Shown piece after piece: positions 1-5,917 of a stretch of DNA of 9,723 nt. The DNA lies in contig JBGTGS010000238.1 in NCBI GenBank assembly GCA_041746615.1, forward strand, positions 1-9,723, given 5' to 3'. Every line of letters begins with the position of its first letter. The first letter of the stretch is position 1. The notes below the pieces were generated by a model. It had not been told where the DNA came from, searched no databases, and saw only the letters and a program-made list of their open reading frames with translations. The DNA is from CAMAXB01 sp041746615 (GTDB lineage Bacteria; Verrucomicrobiota; Verrucomicrobiia; Opitutales; Opitutaceae). Both the position numbers and the translations under genes were made by a program.

Positions 1-610
1 GCCGGGTGCCTGCGGGCAGCAGGTCGCGGTGGCAGACCACGGCGCCCACCGCCCCCGAGCCGATCGTGAGGTTGGCGAAGTAGGGTTTGATCGCGTTGCG
101 ATCCAGCGGGCTTTCCAGCAGGGTCCGGATTGTTTGGTCGACCAACGGACGGCCATTTTCGCCGGACACCACCAGGGCGCAGCGGATCTGGCCCGACTCA
201 ATCAGGCCGGCGGCGATGGTGAGGGCGTTCAAGAAGCCGAGACAGGCGTTGGAGACATCAAAAATCTGCGTCCGAGCCGGCAGACCGATCTTGCGGTGGG
301 CGAAGGACGCGGTGGCCGGCTCGAGCATGTCACGGCAGACGGCACCGTGAATGAACAGCTCCACCTGGTCGGCCCGGATTCCGGATTTTGCGAGCACCGC
401 GCGTCCGGCGGATGCGCTGGCGTCGGATGGCTTGATCCCCTCGGCCCAGACGCGTCGCTCGCGGATGCCCGTCATGAGTTCGAGGCGGCCGAAGGGCAAT
501 TTGAGCCGCTCATAAAGCGGCCGCAGCCGCTCCTCAATCTCCGCGGAGGTCAGGACCTCATCCGGCAGCGCAACCGCGAGCGACTCAATGCAGGTGTGGC
601 CGAATTTCAT
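1..610 (-). CDS. OleA-like / 3-oxoacyl-ACP synthase III-like condensing enzyme, N-terminal part (cut by left edge)
   Basis: This is a thiolase-superfamily condensing enzyme that joins acyl-CoA or acyl-ACP chains by Claisen condensation. The frame is open from the ATG at 610 to base 1 and gives about 203 residues, roughly 60% of a usual 340-residue enzyme. The N-terminus carries LTSAEIEERLRPLYERL, close to what I recall of Xanthomonas OleA. The nucleophile is Cys123 in DVSNACLGFLNAL. Glu97 in RDMLEPAT sits where OleA has its second catalytic residue, a glutamate reaching across the dimer, and is not typical of ordinary FabH. LVVSGENGRPLVDQT follows, then a GSGAVGAVV strand. The His and Asn catalytic residues and any oleBCD genes would lie beyond the edge. 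It is third in an operon after fabZ and fabI, 83 bases downstream of fabI, behind a phased hairpin. OleA-like rather than plain FabH is inferred from the LEP motif; true head-to-head activity is unproven. Confidence 0.85.
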   Translation of the reverse strand, partial: MKFGHTCIESLAVALPDEVLTSAEIEERLRPLYERLKLPFGRLELMTGIRERRVWAEGIKPSDASASAGRAVLAKSGIRADQVELFIHGAVCRDMLEPATASFAHRKIGLPARTQIFDVSNACLGFLNALTIAAGLIESGQIRCALVVSGENGRPLVDQTIRTLLESPLDRNAIKPYFANLTIGSGAVGAVVCHRDLLPAGTR

Positions 611-620
611 TGGGAAAACG

Positions 621-723
621 CCAAATGCCAAACGTCCAAACGCCAAACCGATCCCAGGTGACAAGCGTTGAAATAAACAGCGAGAGCTTCCATTTATTTG
701 GTGTTTGGTATTTTGGAGTTTGG
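621..723. repeat. Phased CCAAA inverted repeat between fabI and the condensing-enzyme gene
   Basis: Four CCAAA units stand at 621-625, 628-632, 636-640 and 643-647. Their inverse, TTTGG, stands at 697-701, 704-708, 712-716 and 719-723 with the same spacings of 2, 3 and 2 bases, so two 27-base arms face each other across a 49-base loop. In the operon transcript 21 of 27 positions form Watson-Crick pairs. The left arm ends 10 bases from the ATG of the condensing enzyme, and the right arm contains the last codons of fabI. The regular spacing and symmetry are seen directly. That this is a dispersed intergenic repeat family, as I recall in Verrucomicrobiota, is inference. It could tune translation or stability of the third gene. 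Confidence 0.75.
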
Positions 724-1554
724 GATTTGCGCCGGCTTTGCCGGCGCCTCGGGTCTCATTGCGAGCCGGATGATGTCTTGATCGAAGGCATTCAGGCCCA
801 GACCGGCGTCGATCACCAAAGTGGATCCGTTGATCCCGCTGCTGCGTTCGCTGAGCAGGAACAGCACGGAGTCGGCGACCTCCTGGGTGGAGAGGTTGCG
901 CTTACGAAAAGTGAGTTTCTCGGCATAGAGGTAGCTTTCGAGGTAGCCGGGGATGCCGGCCGAGGCGCTCGTCTTGAGCGGACCGGCGCCGACCGCGTTG
1001 AAGCGCACGTTGGAATCGGCGCTGAAGGATTTTGCCAGGAATCGCACCGTTGATTCGAGGGCGGCCTTGATCGGTCCCATGTAGCCGTAGTTGTCGGGCG
1101 TCACCAGGAGGGAGGAAATGCCGATGGTCACGACGGAGGCGTTCGCCGCAAGGTGCGGCTTGAAGGCCCGCGCGAGCTCGATCAGCGAGAAGGATGAGAT
1201 GGCCGTGGCCTGGAGAAAGTCCCCCCGCTTGGTTTCATGGAAGGGCTTGAAGCCTTCGGAATAGTTGGCGAAGGCGATCGAATGGACAATCCCGTGCAGG
1301 GGGGCATGTCCGGCTGCGGAGATCGCGGCCGCGAGGCGGTCGGCGGCACCCTCCCCCTCCACGTCACACAGGAAGACGGGTTTGCCGGCGAGGAGGGTTT
1401 CGAGGGATTTTTTGCGCGTCTCGGAGCGCACGCTATAGATCACCCTGGCACCCTGTTCTTCCAGGGATCGCGCGATGAACCAGGCCACGCTCTTGCGGTT
1501 GGCCACGCCGAGGACGAGGAAGGTCTTGCCGGTGAGCTGGAGGAAATCGGGCAT
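694..1554 (-). CDS. fabI: Enoyl-[acyl-carrier-protein] reductase, FabI type (SDR family)
   Basis: This cytosolic NAD(P)H-dependent reductase performs the last step of fatty-acid elongation, enoyl-ACP to acyl-ACP. The 286 residues follow FabI from end to end. The divergent FabI-type nucleotide loop is GVANRKSVAWFIA (16-28). HSIAFA (91-96) matches the FabI VHSIGFA strand. Tyr156 and Lys163 lie in NYGYMGPIKAALE with the family's Y-x6-K spacing. GPLKTSASAGI (191-201) matches GPIRTLAASGI, and the end is GINGSTLVIDAGLGLNAF. The second FabI tyrosine (Tyr146 in E. coli) appears replaced by Ser148. E. coli FabI has 262 residues; here a roughly 20-residue tail rich in Pro, Lys and Asn follows, and its last part plus the stop is encoded by an intergenic CCAAA repeat. 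The start lies 6 bases after the fabZ stop, so the two genes are almost certainly cotranscribed. FabI is a confident family call; a specialised, non-housekeeping copy is possible. Confidence 0.9.
   Translation of the reverse strand: MPDFLQLTGKTFLVLGVANRKSVAWFIARSLEEQGARVIYSVRSETRKKSLETLLAGKPVFLCDVEGEGAADRLAAAISAAGHAPLHGIVHSIAFANYSEGFKPFHETKRGDFLQATAISSFSLIELARAFKPHLAANASVVTIGISSLLVTPDNYGYMGPIKAALESTVRFLAKSFSADSNVRFNAVGAGPLKTSASAGIPGYLESYLYAEKLTFRKRNLSTQEVADSVLFLLSERSSGINGSTLVIDAGLGLNAFDQDIIRLAMRPEAPAKPAQIPNSKIPNTK
729..747. repeat. Perfect GC-rich palindrome at the end of fabI
   Basis: Arms of 8 bases (GCGCCGGC at 729-736 and GCCGGCGC at 740-747) surround a 3-base TTT loop. The palindrome lies inside the fabI frame, encoding part of the Ala/Pro/Lys tail, and directly adjoins the CCAAA repeat arm. 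Together they look like one composite repetitive unit that replaced the original 3' end of fabI. In RNA it would be a strong small hairpin, but no T-run follows in the direction of transcription, so it is not a classical terminator. Confidence 0.7.
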
Positions 1555-1560
1555 GGCGGC

Positions 1561-2022
1561 TTACTGCTGGACCTGCTGTTGACCCTCGGGGGCCTTCCAG
1601 GCCACTGCGAATTCGACGGTGAGCACACGGGTTCCATCGGCCTTGCGGATGGCACCGGCCATCATGGTGAAACCACCCATGGCGTCCTTTTTCTTCACCT
1701 CGATCAATACCTCGTCGCCCGGATAGACGGTGTTGCGAAAGCGCACATCGGAGATCTTGGCGAGCAAGGGCACACCCTCCCCCGGCTTGCCTCCGGTGGC
1801 CTGGGCCTGCCGGGCCATGAAAAGCGCACCCGTCTGAAACACCGCCTCACACAGGAGCACGCCCGGGGTGATGGGAGCGCCTGGATAATGTCCCTTGTAG
1901 AAATCCTCGTCGGCCCGCCAGGTTCGCCGGGCGGTCAGGCTCTCGGCGGTTTCGGCGGTGATTTCGTCCACAAAGAGGAACGGCGGACGGTGGGGAATCA
2001 GGTCGGTGACGGAAGCGGCCAT
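1561..2022 (-). CDS. fabZ: 3-hydroxyacyl-ACP dehydratase, FabZ type
   Basis: This hot-dog-fold dehydratase removes water from 3-hydroxyacyl-ACP to give trans-2-enoyl-ACP, the substrate of the FabI encoded next to it. The 153 residues have the usual FabZ length. The N-terminal LIPHRPPFLFVDEI is the FabZ signature start. The active-site segment HYPGAPITPGVLLCEAVFQ carries His45 and Glu59. The C-terminal strand is LTVEFAVAWKAPEG, followed by a short Gln-rich end (QQQVQQ). It is the first gene of the fabZ-fabI-condensing enzyme operon and lies divergent to the hydroxylase-GH3 gene. No clear Shine-Dalgarno site precedes the ATG. FabA-type dehydratase/isomerase activity cannot be excluded, but the Glu in the helix motif favours FabZ. 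It may serve general fatty-acid synthesis or a dedicated lipid made with the downstream condensing enzyme. Confidence 0.92.
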   Translation of the reverse strand: MAASVTDLIPHRPPFLFVDEITAETAESLTARRTWRADEDFYKGHYPGAPITPGVLLCEAVFQTGALFMARQAQATGGKPGEGVPLLAKISDVRFRNTVYPGDEVLIEVKKKDAMGGFTMMAGAIRKADGTRVLTVEFAVAWKAPEGQQQVQQ

Positions 2023-2187
2023 GGAATCAAGGACCAGACATCACCTGCCGGACTCCTGCAAGTTTGGAAATGGCGCGGGACGAACTGAGCTGGCAGGAGT
2101 GAATCCGGATTGCCTGATGGTTGGTATATGCGTACGGCTTGCAGCATCCCAATGCCACCAGCCCGCCCGCATAACGGATGCCAAGCC
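2023..2187. promoter_or_regulatory. Divergent intergenic region between fabZ and the hydroxylase-GH3 gene
   Basis: These 165 bases must hold the promoters of both the fabZ operon (leftward) and the hydroxylase-GH3/epimerase operon (rightward), unless transcription enters from elsewhere. A possible extended -10 for the rightward gene is TGGTATATG at 2122-2130, which would start RNA near 2137 and favour the ATG at 2188. I find no convincing -35 and no clear leftward promoter. The sequence AGGAG at 2095-2099 is followed 11 bases later by a TTG at 2110, an alternative start that would add 26 residues. Confidence 0.3.
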
Positions 2188-4770
2188 ATGTCTGAGGAGC
2201 AGTCGTGTGCAGCCCGATACCGCATTTGGCCGGGATTGGTTTACCCCATGGCCATGGTGGCTGCCATCGGCCTCTTTGGGCTGTTGAAGGTACTGGCATT
2301 GCCTTTGCTGGTCTGCACCTACGCACCCGTCCTGCTGGGGGCCGGAGCTGTCACATTTTTCGAGCACTACCTGCCCTACCGGCGCAAGTGGCAGGCGCGG
2401 AGCGATGAGGTGTGGAATGACGCCTTGTTCATGGTGACGGTACAAATGGTACTGCCCAAGGCGCTGGGCTTTCTCGTCGCCGTCACCGCGCTTCAGGCAC
2501 TCTCACATTGGGACTTGGCGATCACGGTGATCTGGCCGCACCAGTGGCATATCGGCCTGCAGGTCGTCCTGATGGTACTCATCGCTGATTTTTTCCGGTA
2601 CTGGTTGCATCGGTTCTCACACGAGCTTGCCGCCCTGTGGCGGTTTCACGCCGTGCACCATTCCCCGCCCAAGCTTTATTGGATGAATGTAGGGCGGTTC
2701 CATCCGATCGAGAAGACCCTGCAATTCCTCGTCGATGCACTGCCCTTCATCATTGTCGGCGTCTCCGGCGAGGTGCTGGCACTCTATTTCGTATTTTATG
2801 CGGTGAATGGCTTCTTCCAGCACTGCAACATCGAGTTGCGCATGGGTGTGCTCAACTACCTCATCAGCGGTCCGCAGCTCCACCGTTGGCATCACTCCCG
2901 GAAGATCGAGGAGTCGAACACCAATTATGGTAACAACATCATCCTCTGGGATCTTGCATTCGGGACCTTCTTTTTCCCCCGCGACCGCCAGGTGGATGAA
3001 CTTGGACTTATCAATGGTTCCTACCCGCTCGACTATGTTTCGCAGATCTCGGCGCCCTTTTCCGGTGATATCGACAAGCAGGATCTGCCCCTGCGCCCGT
3101 TACGGGTTGTCGCGGTCAACGTGTTATTGCGAGCGCGGATGCTGGTCATAAGGGCGACGCTTTACCGGAGTTTTGTACGGGTGACACGTCGGCCCGACGA
3201 GGCCCAGCAAGCAACCTTGCGCTCTATCCTGATCCGGAATCGTGACACCGAGTTTGGCCGGAAACACGGATTCTCTTCCATCCGAAGTCACAAGGAGTTC
3301 AAGGAACGGGTGCCCGTACAGGATTATGACGTCCTCAGGCCCCTGATAGAGAGGCAGGAAAAGGAGAGGACGCCCGTGCTCACCGCTTCCCGTCCATTCA
3401 TGTACAACCGCACCAGCGGAACGACTGGCAGCGAGAAATACATCCCGGTGCTCCCAGAAACCATCGAGTCCCTGCGTCGCACTCAAAAAATCATTGCGTG
3501 CATCCAGTACCAGACCTGCCCGGAGGCGTTCGTCGGCAGGCTTCTGGGCATTGTCAGCCCGGCCATTGAGGGTCGCTTGGAAACAGGCACACCTTATGGG
3601 AGCGCCTCCGGGCATGTCTACAAATCCATGCCCGCGCTGGCCCGTTCCAAATATGTGCTTCCGCCAGAGGTATTCGAAATCGGTGACTATGGGATCAAAT
3701 ATTATGTCATCGCCCGGCTGGCGGCCGAGCAAACCGACATCACCTATCTGGGCAGCGCAAATCCCTCCACGTTTCACAAACTGATCGAGGTCGTTAACCA
3801 GCGCTATGACGATATCGTAGCTGACATCGCCTCCGGTCAATGCCGCCACCTGGAGCAGCTGGATGGGATGTCCGCCGCTGCCATCCAGCAGCGCTTGCGA
3901 CCGAACCCGGAGCGGTCGAGCCGATTGGTCGCGTTGCGAACTGCGCATCCGGTGTTGCGCTACGCGGATCTCTGGCCCGGCTTGGGGATGGTCACCACCT
4001 GGACGGGAGGAAGTTGTGGCATTTCCCTGGAAGCCATTCGTCGCCAGTTCCCGGAGCGTACCTTCATCAGCGATCTGGGTTATCTGGCCAGCGAGCTGCG
4101 AGGGACCATTGCGATCGAGCCTGATTCCCCGGCCGGGGTCCCCACCCTCCACGAGAATTTCTTTGAATTTGTGGAGCGGGATGCGTGGGAGAACGGTGAT
4201 CGGCATTTCCTTACCCTCGGCGAGCTGTGTCAGGGGAAGGAATACTATCTTTTCGTGACGACCCCGGCCGGATTGTACCGCTACGACATGAATGACATCG
4301 TTCGGGTTGCGGGCCGTCTTAACGAAACACCGCTCATCCTCTTTGTCCAAAAAGGCCGGGGCGTGACCAACATCACCGGCGAGAAACTCCACGAGAGCCA
4401 GTTGATCACCTCGATGGGCCGGGTAAGGGAGCGCTTGGGGATTGTGCCCGTATTCTACCAAATGTTGGCTGACGAAGAGGCTTCCCGCTACGCGCTTTAC
4501 CTTGAGACGGCAGAGCCTACCGCAGTCAACATGTCAGAGCTGGCCGCGGTTCTGGATGAGTCCCTGCAGGAGGCGAACATGGAGTACGCGACCAAGCGGG
4601 CTGGCGACCGTCTGAAGCCTCCCGTCGTCTATCGGCTCAAAGCCGGCACGGTGGAGTCTTACCGGAACCATTACCTTCAGCATGGTCAGCGGGAGGGACA
4701 GTTCAAACCGCTCATATTGCAATACAAACGGGCGTTCACCTTTGCCATTGGGGAGCATGTGAACGAATGA
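2188..4770 (+). CDS. Fusion protein: fatty-acid hydroxylase/sterol desaturase domain plus GH3-type acyl-acid amido synthetase
   Basis: This 860-residue protein has two enzymatic domains. Residues about 1-290 form a membrane di-iron hydroxylase/desaturase with hydrophobic helices near 22-57, 82-105, 122-140 and 180-210. Its histidine clusters are HRFSH (141-145), HAVHH (154-158) and HRWHH (232-236). Residues about 310-860 form a GH3-type adenylating enzyme, a family that activates a carboxylate with ATP and couples it to an amine, usually an amino acid. The signatures are the phosphate loop TSGTTGSEK (409-417), the GH3 motif YLASE (632-636), YRYDMNDIVRV (698-708) and TGEKLHE (730-736). Each domain is close to full length for a stand-alone protein, and the frame is unbroken, so this is a real fusion. 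I chose ATG 2188, which gives MSEEQS before the first helix; TTG 2110 or ATG 2128 are alternatives. The stop overlaps the next gene. Substrates are unknown; hydroxylation followed by amidation of a lipid or terpenoid acid is inference. Confidence 0.9.
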   Translation: MSEEQSCAARYRIWPGLVYPMAMVAAIGLFGLLKVLALPLLVCTYAPVLLGAGAVTFFEHYLPYRRKWQARSDEVWNDALFMVTVQMVLPKALGFLVAVTALQALSHWDLAITVIWPHQWHIGLQVVLMVLIADFFRYWLHRFSHELAALWRFHAVHHSPPKLYWMNVGRFHPIEKTLQFLVDALPFIIVGVSGEVLALYFVFYAVNGFFQHCNIELRMGVLNYLISGPQLHRWHHSRKIEESNTNYGNNIILWDLAFGTFFFPRDRQVDELGLINGSYPLDYVSQISAPFSGDIDKQDLPLRPLRVVAVNVLLRARMLVIRATLYRSFVRVTRRPDEAQQATLRSILIRNRDTEFGRKHGFSSIRSHKEFKERVPVQDYDVLRPLIERQEKERTPVLTASRPFMYNRTSGTTGSEKYIPVLPETIESLRRTQKIIACIQYQTCPEAFVGRLLGIVSPAIEGRLETGTPYGSASGHVYKSMPALARSKYVLPPEVFEIGDYGIKYYVIARLAAEQTDITYLGSANPSTFHKLIEVVNQRYDDIVADIASGQCRHLEQLDGMSAAAIQQRLRPNPERSSRLVALRTAHPVLRYADLWPGLGMVTTWTGGSCGISLEAIRRQFPERTFISDLGYLASELRGTIAIEPDSPAGVPTLHENFFEFVERDAWENGDRHFLTLGELCQGKEYYLFVTTPAGLYRYDMNDIVRVAGRLNETPLILFVQKGRGVTNITGEKLHESQLITSMGRVRERLGIVPVFYQMLADEEASRYALYLETAEPTAVNMSELAAVLDESLQEANMEYATKRAGDRLKPPVVYRLKAGTVESYRNHYLQHGQREGQFKPLILQYKRAFTFAIGEHVNE

Positions 4771-5855
4771 ACATCACGAATCTCGAAATACAGCCCCTGG
4801 AAATCCCGTTTAGAACGAGTTTCAAGCACAGTAGTGCGGAAATAAAATCGACCGCATCGGTACTTGTTAAAACGGTGACCCAGAGTGGTTGTGAAGGAAT
4901 TGGGGAGGGCTGTCCTCGACCGTACGTCACCCGGGAAGATATCGGCAGTTGCCTAGCCTACTTCGCCAGGCACCGGGAACAGGTCATGCTGCGCATCCAT
5001 TCGTATGCGGACCTGAAGACCTGGGTTAATGAGCATGAAGCAGAGATTGATTCGAATCCGGCGGCGTGGTGCGCACTGGAGCTTTCACTTCTTGACGCCC
5101 TGGCCAAGGATTCGGCGGTAACTCCGGAAAGTCTGCTCGGGTTGCGCGAACTCCAGGGAATATTCGCCTACACCGCGGTGCTGGGTGAAGCGGATAGGGA
5201 GGTGACCCGGATTCAGATTTCCCGCTATGCCGCTCTGGGTATGGGCGACTTCAAGATCAAGATCAGCGGTGATCCCGTGTGGGATAATGAACGGATCGCT
5301 CTGATCAAGGCGTCGGTCGGTGACGCGCGGGTTCGCATGGATGCCAACAATCTTTGGTCCCATGCTCAGGATGTCTTGGATTATCTCGGTAAACTCGACG
5401 CCCTTCCCTTTGCCATCGAGGAGCCGCTCGACGCCATGGACTATCCTGGAATGGTGGAACTTTTCAGGCAATCCGGAGTTAGACTAATCCTCGACGAAAG
5501 CTTCCTTGGGACCCGGCAATTTACTGAAGCTGACAAGCTTGGATCTGGAGCAGTTATTAATCTGAGAGTATCCAAGATGGGCGGTTTGATTCGCTCTCTG
5601 GAGGTTGCCCGGGAGGCGGCCGCCCGAGGCATACCCATGATTGTCGGGGCTCATGTCGGCGAGACCAGCATCCTCACGAGGGCCGCCCTCACCATCGCTG
5701 GCGGTTTCAGGTCAAACCTCGTTGCCCAGGAAGGAGCATTTGGGACGCTGCTGCTTGAGACGGATACTGTAAGCCAGCCGCTGATGTTTGGAGCTCAGGG
5801 TGAGATCAAGGTCAATGACATGACTCCCGGCCAGAAATTCTCCCTCTCTTGGTAG
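4767..5855 (+). CDS. Enolase-superfamily enzyme, MLE/dipeptide-epimerase-like racemase or epimerase
   Basis: This is a 362-residue enzyme of the enolase superfamily, muconate-lactonizing subgroup, which abstracts a proton next to a carboxylate bound to Mg2+. A capping domain occupies about 1-125 and the barrel follows. The acid/base lysine pair is KIK (163-165). The metal ligands are Asp192 in RMDANN, Glu218 in AIEEP and Asp243 in LDES. The opposite-face lysine is Lys270 in NLRVSKMGG. VGAHVGETSILTRAA (293-307) forms the last active-site loop. Lysines on both faces favour racemisation or epimerisation. The Asp-x-Asp motif by which L-Ala-D/L-Glu epimerases bind the dipeptide amine is not seen; QEGAFG (321-326) stands there, so the substrate is probably not a plain dipeptide. 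The ATG overlaps the upstream stop by 4 bases (ATGA), implying translational coupling with the hydroxylase-GH3 protein. Codons are more AT-rich than in the flanking genes. O-succinylbenzoate synthase or cycloisomerase activity remains possible. Confidence 0.88.
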   Translation: MNITNLEIQPLEIPFRTSFKHSSAEIKSTASVLVKTVTQSGCEGIGEGCPRPYVTREDIGSCLAYFARHREQVMLRIHSYADLKTWVNEHEAEIDSNPAAWCALELSLLDALAKDSAVTPESLLGLRELQGIFAYTAVLGEADREVTRIQISRYAALGMGDFKIKISGDPVWDNERIALIKASVGDARVRMDANNLWSHAQDVLDYLGKLDALPFAIEEPLDAMDYPGMVELFRQSGVRLILDESFLGTRQFTEADKLGSGAVINLRVSKMGGLIRSLEVAREAAARGIPMIVGAHVGETSILTRAALTIAGGFRSNLVAQEGAFGTLLLETDTVSQPLMFGAQGEIKVNDMTPGQKFSLSW

Positions 5856-5917
5856 TTTGTTAAGGCGCGAGGCGAGCGCTGGGGCTTTCGCCGTTCAGGA
5901 GAACTCCATGCCCATAG

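Noticed and set aside
29..661. Open plus-strand frame of 210 codons at the left edge
   Set aside because: The opposite strand encodes a clear condensing enzyme with catalytic residues, so this frame is a shadow.
621..723. CCAAA units as a CRISPR array
   Set aside because: Units are 5 bases with 2-3 base gaps and are arranged as an inverted repeat; there are no spacer-sized unique segments and no cas genes.
729..747. GC palindrome as a rho-independent terminator for fabI
   Set aside because: It lies within the fabI frame and no T-run follows in the direction of transcription.
1237..2088. Open plus-strand frame of 283 codons across fabI and fabZ
   Set aside because: It is antisense to two well-supported enzymes, is rich in Gly and His as shadows often are, and resembles nothing I know.
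3124..4461. Long open frame of 445 codons on the minus strand inside the hydroxylase-GH3 gene
   Set aside because: It lies antisense to conserved GH3 motifs, has no recognisable domain, and long antisense frames are expected in GC-rich coding DNA.
4767..5855. Calling the epimerase a canonical L-Ala-D/L-Glu epimerase (ycjG/ykfB type)
   Set aside because: The Asp-x-Asp dipeptide-binding motif is missing and the last active-site loop is GAHVGETS, so only the superfamily level is supported.
5871..5892. GGCGA/TCGCC hairpin between the convergent epimerase and AsmA-like genes as a terminator
   Set aside because: The stem is only 5 base pairs with a 12-base loop and no T-run on either side.
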